Shown: piece by piece, positions 1 to 7,069 of the stretch
How the letters are laid out: the number at the start of each line of letters is the position of its first letter
How positions within the stretch are numbered: position 1 is the stretch's first letter
NCBI GenBank assembly: GCA_963778895.1
Contig: CAVZVZ010000004.1
Span: 1-64,000, forward strand
DNA length: 64,000 bases
Reading direction: 5' to 3'
Origin: CAVZVZ01 sp963778895
GTDB lineage: Bacteria > Actinomycetota > Acidimicrobiia > Acidimicrobiales > Acidimicrobilacustridaceae
Position numbers and translations under genes: made by a program
Notes under the pieces: generated by a model
What the model saw: only the letters and a program-made list of their open reading frames with translations
What the model was told of the DNA's origin: nothing
Databases searched by the model: none

Positions 1-276
1 GCGCAGGTCGTCGTCCTCGGCGAACCCCTCCACACCCACGTAGACCATGCCCTTGCTCGGGCGACCGGTGAAGTCCATCTCCCGCGCGTGCGGCTCGGCC
101 AGCGCCTCGGCGAACCGTTCCTTGCCGACGCGCACCATCAACTCGTCGCCGACGATCCCCACCGCCATGTTGCCGGCGCACATGAAGGCGATGCCGCCGA
201 ACATCTTGCGCTCGGTCACGTCATCGTCACCGAGCTCCGCCCGAATGCGTTCGGCCAGCCCTTCGTCGTACGCCAT
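1..276 (-). CDS. TfoX/Sxy N-terminal domain protein (partial, cut by window start)
   Basis: The protein starts at the ATG at 274-276 and runs off the left edge, so its C-terminus is missing. The visible part reads MAYDEGLAERIR, then TERKMFGGIAF and GRPSKGMVYVGVEG, the pattern of the short single-domain TfoX N-terminal family (about 100-110 residues). Its role outside competent proteobacteria is unknown. It is a near copy of the gene at 9116-9442, about 92% identical in DNA by eye and in the same orientation. This implies a recent duplication or gene conversion. The opposite-strand gene at 311 starts 35 bp away, so the two are divergently transcribed. Confidence 0.85.
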   Translation of the reverse strand, partial: MAYDEGLAERIRAELGDDDVTERKMFGGIAFMCAGNMAVGIVGDELMVRVGKERFAEALAEPHAREMDFTGRPSKGMVYVGVEGFAEDDDLR

Positions 277-310
277 GTCGCCAAGGCTACGGCTTCGCTA
301 GCTTGCGCCC

Positions 311-1443
311 GTGCTGTCGGATCGACGACTGGTCGTGCCGGGCCCGGGCCTGCCGCCCGGCCTGAAGATCCATGCGTCGAACAACAACCTCGACCTGATC
401 CTCCACGACGGTCGCCTGTTCTTCGCCTGGCGCACCGCCCCCGTGCACTTCGCCCATCGTGAGGCGGCCATCCACGTCGTCGTCAGCGACGACCTCGGCG
501 ACACCTGGCACCACGAGACCACGCTCGCGTTCGATCGCGACGTCCGCGAACCGCGCTTCGTCGAGTGGCACGGCCAACTCCTGCTCTACTGCTTCACCGC
601 GGGCGTCGAGGGGCACCGCTTCGAACCCGACCGCGTGCAACTCACCGTCCGCGACACCGCCGGCCACTGGTCCGAACCCGTCGCCGTCTCCGAACCCGAC
701 ACCGTCGTCTGGCGCGTCCGCCCGCTCGGCGACCAACTGGTGATGAGCGTGTACCGCAACGCCAGCCTGCTCTACACCACGCACCCCCAACCGCTCTCGG
801 TCGAGCTGTGGGCCAGCGACGACGGCCGCACGTGGGCGCCCCTCGATCCCGACCATCCCGTGTCGCACATCGGCGGCGCCGAAGCCGAGTTCCTGCCCAT
901 CGACGACGACCGCATCGTCGTCACCATCCGCAAGGAGGGCCCGGTCGGCGGCTGGGGCTCCGAGATCTGCGTGAGCCAGCCCGGCCATCCGGCGCGCTGG
1001 GCCACCCATCGCTCCATCCCCCGCAAGCTCGACTCGCCCCTGCTGTTCGAGAGCGGCGGCCAGCCCTACCTCATCGCCCGGCGCGCCCCCTGGTTCGGCG
1101 GCCGCTTCGACCTGGGCCTCCCCTGGGGATCGGACCTCTTGCGCACCCGCCTGTACCAGGGCATCTACTGGGCCACACCCAAACGCTCGACGCTGTGGTC
1201 CGTCGACCCCGACGCCCTCACCGTCACCCCGCTCGCCGACCTCGGCGGCGTGGGCGACACGAGCTTCGGCGCCCAGGTCCCCCTCGGCGACGGCCGCCAC
1301 CTCATCTTCGACTACTCGTCACCGCCCCGACCGAGCTGGCGGCCCTGGATCGTCGGCCAGCTGCAAGTCCACCGCAGATCTACCGCGTCGAGGTCGACCT
1401 CACCCAGACCGACAGCTCGAAGCGGCCGTCCTCCATCCAGTAG
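311..1443 (+). CDS. BNR/sialidase-like beta-propeller protein, probable 3' frameshift
   Basis: A GTG start at 311 gives a protein rich in beta-propeller features: VVVSDDLGDTWHHE and LWASDDGRTWAPLDPD are BNR/Asp-box-like repeats (S-x-D-x-G-x-T-W). No signal peptide is visible, so it is probably a cytoplasmic sialidase-fold protein of unknown substrate. The frame as read continues to a stop at 1519, but beyond about 1368 it becomes Ser/Arg-rich noise lying antisense to the next gene. One frame over, the text ...IYRVEVDLTQ... looks like a natural end and stops at 1443. I therefore place a probable one-base error near 1365-1372. Whichever end is used, it overlaps the convergent acetyltransferase, which is a reason for caution about the 3' end. 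Confidence 0.6.
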
Positions 1444-1877
1444 TCGTCGCCCTCCGTCCAACCGATCTCGTCGAGGGCTCTTTGCAGCGCGTGCACCGAC
1501 CGATCGTTGCCGTGCTTGATCATGAACCGGCGAGCCTTGTCGTCGGTACGAACGTCGGCCAGGAACGCACCGATCGCGGCGACACCGGCACCGCGGCCGC
1601 GCGCCCACGGCTGCAGGAAGTACTCGAGGTTCCCCGACAACGGGTTGCAACCGATGTAGCCGGCACGGCGCCCGTCCACCTCGATCACCGCCGCCGCCGA
1701 CCGCCGCGGACCGAGCAGCGCACGCGCCGGCGCGATGTAGAGCTGCAACGGCGTCTCGGCCCAGTGGTACTGCCGACCGATCTTCTCGGGATCGAGCCCC
1801 ACTCCCGTCAACCACAGCGCGTCGGCGTAGCGCACGGGTCGCACGTGCACTCCCGCGGGATCACCCTCATCGCGCAT
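1380..1877 (-). CDS. GNAT-family N-acetyltransferase
   Basis: This is a 165-residue protein from the ATG at 1877. It begins ...VHVRPVRYADALWLT, like many GNAT N-termini, has AAAVIEVDGRRAGYIG (beta-strand pair), and then WARGRGAGVAAIGAFLAD, which fits the acetyl-CoA pyrophosphate-binding motif A (R/Q-x-x-G-x-G/A). C-terminal text WTEGDDYWMEDGRFELSVW fits the final strand. The acceptor substrate is unknown. A longer reading back to 1949 would overlap the promoter of the divergent gene at 1942, so I chose the internal ATG. Confidence 0.75.
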   Translation of the reverse strand: MRDEGDPAGVHVRPVRYADALWLTGVGLDPEKIGRQYHWAETPLQLYIAPARALLGPRRSAAAVIEVDGRRAGYIGCNPLSGNLEYFLQPWARGRGAGVAAIGAFLADVRTDDKARRFMIKHGNDRSVHALQRALDEIGWTEGDDYWMEDGRFELSVWVRSTSTR

Positions 1878-1889
1878 ACCGCTCCACGC

Positions 1890-1895
1890 TATGCT
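1890..1895 (+). promoter_or_regulatory. -10 element (TATGCT) of the small coiled-coil gene
   Basis: TATGCT lies 46 bp upstream of the ATG at 1942. The same block, (C/T)GCTAYGCTGGC followed by a CACCTTCCCC tract, precedes the second copy at 5216 and, decayed, the third copy at 7792. The promoter and leader were therefore duplicated with the gene. Confidence 0.5.
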
Positions 1896-1941
1896 GGCCG
1901 CACCTTCCCCCTCATCGCAGTCGAGCGTGGAAGGACGGCTG

Positions 1942-2184
1942 ATGGCCATCAGCGAGAAGTCGAGAAGTGCCCTTTACCAGGGCCTCACATCCATCGCGGG
2001 AGAGGAGGCGGCCAGCGAGATGCTCTCGAATTTCCCCTCACGAGACCTTGATGAACCGGTGACCAAAGAGTTCCTGCGGGCCGAGCTGAACGCCGCCACG
2101 AACAGACTCCTGTTGTGGCTCATGGCGACGATCCTCACCACGGCAGCACTCGCCGTCACCGTCACGGTCAACCTGACTCGCTGA
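1942..2184 (+). CDS. Small coiled-coil protein with C-terminal membrane anchor (copy 1)
   Basis: This 80-residue protein starts at the ATG at 1942, with a GGAAGGA ribosome site about 10 bp upstream. The N-terminal half (SRSALYQGLTSIAGEEA, SNFPSRDLDEPVTKEF) is a compact conserved head. A short amphipathic helix (LRAELNAATNR) follows, and then a single hydrophobic segment (about residues 57-75) ends two residues before NLTR. This layout resembles short DUF1640/CCDC90-like proteins with a membrane-anchored coiled coil, but I do not claim membership. It is the shortest-coil member of a three-copy family here (copy 2 at 5268, relic at 7803). Copy 2 has two extra VRTEI heptads. Function unknown. 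Confidence 0.75.
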   Translation: MAISEKSRSALYQGLTSIAGEEAASEMLSNFPSRDLDEPVTKEFLRAELNAATNRLLLWLMATILTTAALAVTVTVNLTR

Positions 2185-2278
2185 CCACGCGGCTCGCCTC
2201 TATCGCGTCTCTTCCGGCTTCTCTCAGCCGGGCCCCAGCCAGAGCTTGCGCCTGCCGTGACCCTGCCGCCGGGATCGC

Positions 2279-2300
2279 TGTCACACGACCTCGGTAGCGT
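2279..2300 (+). promoter_or_regulatory. DNA-damage (PafBC/RecA-NDp-type) promoter of the JAB-like gene
   Basis: TGTCACAC (2279-2286), eight bases, then TAGCGT (2295-2300). The same bipartite element with exactly 8 bp spacing occurs at 7020, 9478 and 21729. It matches the mycobacterial RecA-independent consensus tTGTCRgtg-N8-TAnnnT. The transcript would have a ~60-nt leader before the GTG at 2370. Confidence 0.65.
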
Positions 2301-2369
2301 GCGTTTGCGACCACAAAGTGCTCGGCCACGGTCAGGCCCTCACGGACATCGAACGACGAGAGGCCGACC

Positions 2370-2900
2370 GTGCACACCTACCCGCGCCGTGTTCCCGAGG
2401 GCGAGCTCGCCCACCCTCCGCCGATCAGCACGACACCGTTTCGCGACGCGCTCGACATCGTGGCCCGCGCCGAAGTCGATCCCGTGATCGGATGGTCCAC
2501 CTACCCCGAGGTGTGGCACCTCGACGAACGCGGCATCTTCCGCTGCTACTACAAGGGCTCGAGCCTGTGCTCCATCCGACGATGGGCCGAGGATCCCTCA
2601 CCACTCCATCGCTCGCGCCGCGTCGGGCTGCTCGAGGGCGGGTGCGGCGACACGTGGGTCGTCGTCGACTCACGGCCACGATGGATCCACCCGCCGCCCG
2701 GCGAGGCCGACATCGCCGCGTTCCTGACCGTGCGCGCGTCGCTCGAACCCCTGGGGGTGTCGCTCGTCGACTGCGTGGTGTTCGACGACGACCAGCACTG
2801 GTGGTCGTTGCACGAGCTGACCGCGGGCACGACTCGGTGGGACCCAGGCGTCGATCGCGCCTCGACCTCCCCGGCGGCGCATCCCATATCGCTATGCTGA
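2370..2900 (+). CDS. Divergent JAB/RadC-like domain protein, metal site degenerate
   Basis: A GTG start gives 176 residues. The C-terminal third reads WIHPPPGEADIAAF, then LEPLGVSLVDCVVFDDDQH and WWSLHEL. This parallels the RadC/JAB1-MPN order HxHPSG...D, LG(I/V).L.DH(L/V)(I/V), ..SL.E. The first histidine of HxHP is a tryptophan and the Ser of HPSG is Pro, so the zinc peptidase site is probably inactive. The N-terminal half (FRDALDIVARAEVDPVIGWS, CYYKGSSLCSIRRW) is unrecognised. It sits behind a damage-type promoter, which suits the RadC resemblance. The stop overlaps the promoter of the toxin-antitoxin pair downstream. The JAB assignment is by pattern only and needs a structure or profile comparison. 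Confidence 0.55.
   Translation: MHTYPRRVPEGELAHPPPISTTPFRDALDIVARAEVDPVIGWSTYPEVWHLDERGIFRCYYKGSSLCSIRRWAEDPSPLHRSRRVGLLEGGCGDTWVVVDSRPRWIHPPPGEADIAAFLTVRASLEPLGVSLVDCVVFDDDQHWWSLHELTAGTTRWDPGVDRASTSPAAHPISLC
2893..2898 (+). promoter_or_regulatory. -10 element (TATGCT), leaderless promoter of the RHH antitoxin
   Basis: TATGCT ends exactly 7 nt before the ATG at 2906. That is the spacing seen at six other genes in this window and implies a leaderless mRNA. It selects 2906 over the in-frame ATG at 2894, which lies inside the hexamer. Confidence 0.55.
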
Positions 2901-2905
2901 ACGCA

Positions 2906-3154
2906 ATGCACCAGCTCGTGACCAGGATCGACGACGAGCTCGCGGCGGCCATCGACCGCCTCGTCGACGACGGCGTCGTGGCCAATCGGTCCGAAGCGGT
3001 TCGGACCGGGCTTCGCCAACTCGTCGACCAGCACCGCCGACGGGGCGTCGCCGCCGAGATCGTGGCCGGCTACGAGCGAGTCCCCCAGACCGATGCCGAG
3101 ATCGCGTGGGTCGACGACGCGACCGCGGCGATGATCGCCGAAGAACCGTGGTGA
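2906..3154 (+). CDS. Ribbon-helix-helix antitoxin (CopG/ParD-like)
   Basis: This 82-residue protein begins MHQLVTRIDDELAAAIDRLV, the RHH beta strand followed by helix A, and continues VVANRSEAVRTGLRQLVDQH, helix B with the typical RSEAVR turn. The acidic tail (QTDAEIAWVDDATAAM) is the usual toxin-binding segment. Its stop overlaps the GTG start of the MazF-like toxin at 3151, so the two are translationally coupled. It should repress its own promoter and neutralise the toxin. Confidence 0.85.
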   Translation: MHQLVTRIDDELAAAIDRLVDDGVVANRSEAVRTGLRQLVDQHRRRGVAAEIVAGYERVPQTDAEIAWVDDATAAMIAEEPW

Positions 3155-3472
3155 CCGTGGACGTGCCGCGCCAAGGCGAGATCTGGTGGGCCGAAGCCAA
3201 CGACAAGCGCCGACCGGTCCTGGTGGTCACGCGGAGCGAGGCCATCCCCGTCGCTCACGACGTTGATCGTCGCGCCGGTCACCCGGACCATCCGCAACAT
3301 CCCAACCGAGGTCGCGCTCGACGAGAGCCACGGGCTCACCGTCGAGTGCGTCGCCTCGTTCGACAACCTCCACGCCATCCGACGCTCGGTGCTCACCAAC
3401 CGGATCGGATCGCTCGGACCCGCGCGCCGCCAACTCCTGTGCCGCGCGCTCGGCGCGCTCGCCGACTGCTGA
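3151..3472 (+). CDS. MazF/PemK-family endoribonuclease toxin, one frameshift
   Basis: The GTG at 3151 overlaps the antitoxin stop. The first part reads QGEIWWAEANDKRRPVLVVT, the classic MazF/PemK N-terminus (G-E-I-W, RRPVLVV). The frame breaks at about 3250. Removing one base gives ..LTTLIVAPVTRTIRNIPTEV, then LTNRIGSLGPARRQLL and a stop at 3472, a complete MazF of about 107 residues. MazF toxins cut mRNA at short sequences. Either this is a one-base sequencing error or the toxin is dead. The clean reading frame on both sides favours an error. A relic of its 3' end lies at 5623-5669. Confidence 0.8.
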
Positions 3473-3491
3473 CCCGTGTTCTCGCGGTGTC

Positions 3492-3507
3492 GTCAACGCT
3501 CGTTGAC
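3492..3507. repeat. 7-2-7 inverted repeat after the mazF stop
   Basis: GTCAACG-CT-CGTTGAC is a perfect palindrome 20 bp after the toxin stop. A weaker sister, GTCAACCACGGCTGAC, follows at about 3522-3537. Without a T tract it is a poor terminator, so a protein-binding pair is equally possible. Confidence 0.45.
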
Positions 3508-3572
3508 ACGGCGCCAGCCTGCGTCAACCACGGCTGACAACTTCAAAAACGACGTAGGAGACGCCCGTCGGA

Positions 3573-4205
3573 TCAGCGGCGCCAGAACAGCAGGTGCGTC
3601 ACGCCGCTGGGGCTCGGCACGGACTCGAGGTGGAACCGGTCGAGCAGGTCGTCGGGGGAGTCCCACAGTCGCTCGCCGCGACCGAGCTCGATCGGCGCGA
3701 CGGCGACGTGCATCGTGTCGACGAGGTCGGCCTCGAGGAACTCGCCGAACGGTGGCGACGCCGCCGCCGAGCCGCACGTCCTTGCCGTCCGCGGCCTCCT
3801 TCGCCTGCGCGCAACGCCTCGGCGGGTGTGGCGTCGATGAAGTGGAACGTGGTGTCGGCCAGCGTGAACGACGGGCGCGGGTGGTGGGTGAGGACGAACA
3901 CCGGCGTGTGGAACGGCGGGGTGTCGCCCCACCAGCCCTTCCAGTCGAGGTTCTCCCACGGGCCACGCTGGGGCCCGAACTTGTTGCGACCCATGATCTC
4001 GGCGCCGATGTTGCTGCGCGAAGTCGCGGGTGAAGTAGTCGTCGAGCCCTCGGGTGCCGCCGGGATCGGTGCGGTTCGGCCAGCTCGCGGTGGCGCCGGC
4101 CCACGACGACGAGGTCGGCCGGGTTCGGCGTGCCCGAAGGGCCGCTCGAGGCTCTGGCCCTCACCGGCGCCGAACCCGTCCGTCGACACGCATGAAGTTC
4201 TGCAC
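3573..4205 (-). CDS. Dihydrofolate reductase-family (RibD C-terminal-like) oxidoreductase, several frameshifts
   Basis: Joined across three or more one-base breaks, this reads from a GTG near 4205: VQNFM, VSTDGFGAGEGQS, MGRNKFGPQRGPWENLDWKG, FVLTHHPRPSF, DVRLGGG, LVDTMHVAVAPIELG, and a final GVTHLLFWRR. This is the DHFR-like/RibD C-terminal fold: an N-terminal S-x-D-G-F, a G-R loop, and V-L-T-H-x-x-R. These are NADPH-dependent reductases of mostly unknown substrate. It is last in an ArsR-SRPBCC-DHFR operon, a common actinobacterial arrangement. Breaks are near 4190, 4120-4020, 3830 and 3770. Because both neighbours are broken too, I read them as assembly errors. Confidence 0.7.
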
Positions 4206-4240
4206 TCGCAGCAGCTGCGCCGGATCCGCGTCGCTGCCTC

Positions 4241-4793
4241 TCACGACGTCCCCTCCGTCGTCCACCGGCGCGGCGCGAGGCCGACGCTGGCGTAGTGCGC
4301 CTGCGCCTCGGCGAAGCTCGTCCCAGTCCCACGCGACGGGCTGACCGGCGAGGCACGGTTCGAGCCGCGCCGAGCGAGGTGTGCAGCCCGACGACGTAGC
4401 AGTTGTCGATCGCGGCGTCGGCGTCGGTGCACGAAGTGGCTCAGCCGCAGCACGCACCCGGTGTCGACCGGCTCGAGCTCCCACCGCATGTACGAGCCGG
4501 GGTCGACGTGGGTGTGCTCGAGGAGCATCGGCGGCTCGACGCGCAGGATCGTGCACGTCATCGTCATCGGCTCGTCACCGCGTGCCGGCGAACACCATCT
4601 CGCCGCCCTCGCGGAGGTCGACGGTGATGTCGGCGTCGAACGGCAGCCACCAGTCGGCCAGCCGCTCCGGATTCGTGATCGCGTCCCAGACGTCGCGGAT
4701 CGGGTAGGCGAGGTGGCGTTCGAATCGGATGACGCCGCCATCGGCGGTGCGCTCCAACGTGCCGTCGTAGGAGGAGTCGGTGCGGTCGCTCAT
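4241..4793 (-). CDS. SRPBCC (AHSA1-like START-fold) protein, frameshifted
   Basis: The ATG at 4793 overlaps the stop of the ArsR gene (ATGA), so the two are co-translated. It reads GGVIRFERHLAYPIRDVWDA, ITNPERLADWWLPFDADITV, DLREGGEMVFAG, EPPMLLEHTHVDPGSYMRWE, CVLRLSHFV and VAWDWDEF. These are the hallmarks of AHSA1/SRPBCC proteins (V-W-x-A-I-T-x-P-x-x-L-x-x-W-W). They bind hydrophobic ligands in a START-like cavity. At least three frame changes (near 4575, 4430, 4315) interrupt it. Confidence 0.75.
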
Positions 4794-5151
4794 CGGTGTT
4801 CCTTTGCACTCGGGGGGATCGGTGTGGCGGTGCGTTGCAGGTGCCGCTCGAGCGAATCGAGCCGCGCCGGCCCACTCCGCTCGGTACGGCTCGAGCCACG
4901 CGTCGAGCTCCATCAGCGGCTCCGGCACGCAGCCGGTACAGCCGCCGCTGGGCATCGCGCCGGACCTCGACCAGCCCGGCGTCGCGCAGCACCTTGAGGT
5001 GACGGGACACACCGGGCTGGTGCATGCCGACCTGCTCGACGAGCTCGCTCACCGACCGCTCGCCGTCGCGGACCGCGTCGAGGATCCGCCGCCGTGTCGG
5101 TTCGGCGATCACCTCGAGGACGGCGAGGTCGGCGGGCACGGGTCCGAGCAT
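4790..5151 (-). CDS. ArsR-family HTH repressor, frameshifted
   Basis: From the ATG at 5151: VIAEPTRRRILDAVRDGERS, VSELVEQVGMHQPGVSRHLK, VLRDAGLVEVRRDAQRRLYR. This is a full ArsR winged helix with the A-E-P-T-R-R-x-I-L start and the H-Q-P-x-V-S-R-H-L-K recognition helix. No metal-binding CxC is present. ArsR members paired with SRPBCC proteins generally lack one. The tail runs through two one-base breaks (about 4920 and 4865) to ...PIPPSAKEHR and a TGA overlapping the next start. It probably autorepresses through the palindrome at 5161. Confidence 0.8.
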
Positions 5152-5160
5152 ACGTCATCC

Positions 5161-5183
5161 CATATATATGTGCAACCACATGT
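5161..5183. promoter_or_regulatory. Palindromic operator upstream of the ArsR-SRPBCC-DHFR operon
   Basis: A perfect 10-bp palindrome CATATATATG runs into ATGTG-CAAC-CACAT, ending 10-30 bp before the ArsR start codon at 5151. ArsR sites are commonly AT-rich palindromes of this size placed over their own promoter. The repeat is conspicuous in this GC-rich background. Confidence 0.5.
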
Positions 5184-5199
5184 CCACAGCACGGGATGC

Positions 5200-5221
5200 C
5201 GTCACACCCGGCCGCTACGCT
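5200..5221 (+). promoter_or_regulatory. Damage-type promoter (one mismatch) of coiled-coil gene copy 2
   Basis: CGTCACAC (5200-5207), eight bases, then TACGCT (5216-5221). It differs from the TGTCACAC-N8-TANNGT elements at 2279, 7020, 9478 and 21729 only in the first base and the last-but-one of the -10. Copy 1 of the gene lacks the upstream box. Confidence 0.45.
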
Positions 5222-5267
5222 GGCTTCACCTTCCCCCTCATCGCAGTCGAGCGTGGAAGGACGGCCG

Positions 5268-5574
5268 ATGGCCATCAGCGAGAAGTCGAGGAGTGCCCTC
5301 TACCAGGGGCTGATACCGATCGCAGGAGAGGAAGCAGTGGGCGAGATGCTCTCGTTCTTCCCAGCACGCGACGTCGAGGAACCTGTCACCAAGGAGCACC
5401 TCGCGCGCGGAGCTCGCCGACGTCCGCACCGAGATCGCTGGCGTGCGTACGGAGATCGTCGGGGTGCGCACGGAGATGCAACGGCTCAACAACCGGCTGT
5501 TCATCCAACTGACGACCGTCACCATCGGCGCGGCGGGCATCGCGGCGACCGTGATCGTGGCCCTGCTGCGCTGA
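5268..5574 (+). CDS. Small coiled-coil protein with C-terminal membrane anchor (copy 2), frameshifted
   Basis: This starts with the same MAISEKSRSALYQGL as copy 1, with a GGAAGGA ribosome site. The head (LIPIAGEEAVGEMLSFFPAR, DVEEPVTKEHL) is followed by a break in a CGCGCGCG run near 5403. With two bases removed it continues AELADVRTEIAGVRTEIVGV, then RTEMQRLNNRLFIQLTTVTI and an Ala/Val-rich membrane segment ending ALLR. The VRTEI-x-G heptads make a longer coiled coil than in copy 1. Function unknown. The conserved head plus variable coil length suggests a membrane-tethered adaptor. Confidence 0.7.
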
Positions 5575-5622
5575 GCCCCGAATCGCTCCAAGCTCAGGTC
5601 GATGTCAGCCCGAGGCAGGATA

Positions 5623-5669
5623 CGGCGTCAGCTCCTCTGCCGAGACTCGGCTCGCTGGCCGACTGCTGA
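5623..5669 (+). pseudogene. 3' relic of a mazF-type toxin gene
   Basis: The stretch matches the last 48 bp of the mazF at 3151-3472 at roughly 80% identity by eye, with one base deleted: RRQLLCR then, one frame over, LGSLADC and the stop. No antitoxin or toxin body remains upstream. It lies 49 bp after coiled-coil copy 2, so copies of this small gene keep turning up beside toxin-antitoxin DNA. Confidence 0.6.
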
Positions 5670-5689
5670 CATGCACGACGGGGCGTCGG

Positions 5690-5695
5690 TAGTGT
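5690..5695 (+). promoter_or_regulatory. -10 element (TAGTGT) of the lipase gene
   Basis: TAGTGT ends 8 nt before the ATG at 5704, consistent with a leaderless transcript. Confidence 0.4.
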
Positions 5696-5703
5696 GCATC
5701 GCC

Positions 5704-6996
5704 ATGCCGTCGAGGGCACGAACAGCCAACCGACTGATCGTGTTGGTCGCGTTCCTGGCCATGGCCCTGGCCGTCACTTCCCAGCCCGCCTCGGCCGCGC
5801 TCCCGCCCGACCTGTGGGCCGGCACCACGGCCGACTTCTATGTCGTCCCCGACCCACTCCCCGCCGGCCAACCTGGCGACATCATCCGCCTCCAACTCAT
5901 CAGCCAGACCGGTGGCGTCACCACCTTGCGCATGATGTACCACTCCCGCGACGTGCTCGACCGTGACCGCGCCGTCACCGGCATCGTCACCTACCCCGAC
6001 GCCACGCCCCCGCCCGGCGGTTGGCCGGTGGTGAGCACCGCCAACGGCACCTCGGGCATGCAGACCAACTGCGCGCTCAGCCGCTACAACCAGCCCGCCG
6101 GGACTTGGGGCATGCAGGGCGTCGGTGTCGACACCGACTACATCGGCCTCGGTCCCGTCGGCGAGCTCCACCCCTACCTCTCACGCGTCAGCGAAGCCCA
6201 CAGTGTCATCGACGCCGTGCGCGCCGCTCGCAACATCGAAGAGACCGGCGCCGGCAACCGCTGGCTCGCCATCGGCGGCTCGCAAGGTGGCCACGCCGCC
6301 ATCTCCACCAACGAGCTCGCGGCCTCGTGGGCCCCCGAGCTCGACCTCGTCGGCACGGTCGCACTCGCCCCCGGCGCCATGTTCGACAAGTCCTACAGCG
6401 ACCTCGACGAGATCATCGCCCGAGTCATCAGCGTGATGATGCTCTACGGCGCAGCCACCGAACATCCCGAGCTGATCCCCACCGACTACGCCAGCTCCCA
6501 GACCGCGGCCGCCGCCGACGCGGTGCTGCCAACCGGATGCCTCAACGACATCGCCGCCGCGCTCGCGGTGATCCCCGCCGACAACTACTGGCTCCACGAT
6601 CCACGCGTCACCGAACCGGCGCGCTCGATCATGCTCGCCAACGACGTCGGCAACGTCGCAGCGCCGTCGCCTCTACTAGTCGTGCAGGGCACCGCCGACA
6701 CCACGGTCGACCCTCGCCGCACCCGCGACTTGTTCGCTCGACTGTGCACGACCGGCCAGACCACGGAGTACACGGAGTACGAAGGCGCGGACCACGGCAC
6801 CATCGGCACCGCCGCTGCGCCGCAGATCGTGGCCTGGGTCGCCGATCGCTTCGCCGGCGCCGAGCCCACCGACTCGTGCCCGCATCCCGAAGAACCGACC
6901 ACACCGCCGACCGACCCACCAACGCCGGCCGCACCTACAAACGTCGCCGACGAGACCACGACCCAGCCAGCCGTCAGCCCGCAGTTCACCGGCTGA
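5704..6996 (+). CDS. Secreted alpha/beta-hydrolase (secretory lipase-like) with C-terminal PQFTG
   Basis: This is a 430-residue protein. A Sec signal (residues 1-31, RLIVLVAFLAMALAVTSQ then PASA) precedes the mature enzyme. The nucleophile elbow is GGSQGGH (Ser193), with a candidate acid in GTADTTVD and His in EGADHGT. The long lid region and D-Y-x-G-L-G text fit the secretory lipase (LIP) family, which cleaves lipid esters outside the cell. After residue ~390 comes a Pro/Thr linker ending exactly in VSPQFTG. No membrane segment or basic tail follows, so it is not an LPXTG anchor. Two other secreted proteins in the window (ending at 33764 and 61868) share this P-x-F-T-G terminus. Confidence 0.85.
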   Translation: MPSRARTANRLIVLVAFLAMALAVTSQPASAALPPDLWAGTTADFYVVPDPLPAGQPGDIIRLQLISQTGGVTTLRMMYHSRDVLDRDRAVTGIVTYPDATPPPGGWPVVSTANGTSGMQTNCALSRYNQPAGTWGMQGVGVDTDYIGLGPVGELHPYLSRVSEAHSVIDAVRAARNIEETGAGNRWLAIGGSQGGHAAISTNELAASWAPELDLVGTVALAPGAMFDKSYSDLDEIIARVISVMMLYGAATEHPELIPTDYASSQTAAAADAVLPTGCLNDIAAALAVIPADNYWLHDPRVTEPARSIMLANDVGNVAAPSPLLVVQGTADTTVDPRRTRDLFARLCTTGQTTEYTEYEGADHGTIGTAAAPQIVAWVADRFAGAEPTDSCPHPEEPTTPPTDPPTPAAPTNVADETTTQPAVSPQFTG

Positions 6997-7019
6997 CCTC
7001 GCGCCCGACCGTCCTCAGT

Positions 7020-7041
7020 TGTCACACGACCTTCGTAGGGT
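7020..7041 (+). promoter_or_regulatory. DNA-damage (PafBC/RecA-NDp-type) promoter of the DUF2786 gene
   Basis: TGTCACAC (7020-7027), 8 bp, TAGGGT (7036-7041). A GAAGGA ribosome site follows before the ATG at 7070, so this transcript has a short leader. Confidence 0.7.
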
Positions 7042-7069
7042 CTCGGCACCGAACGAAGGAGTACCCCTC

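Noticed and set aside
287..1300. Long open frame (337 residues) on the minus strand opposite the BNR gene
   Set aside because: It is a shadow: the composition is Ala/Gly/Arg/Val-driven antisense of a GC-rich gene, with no recognisable motif.
6900..6996. LPXTG sortase anchor on the lipase
   Set aside because: The motif is PQFTG at the very end with no hydrophobic helix or basic tail, so sortase anchoring is not supported.
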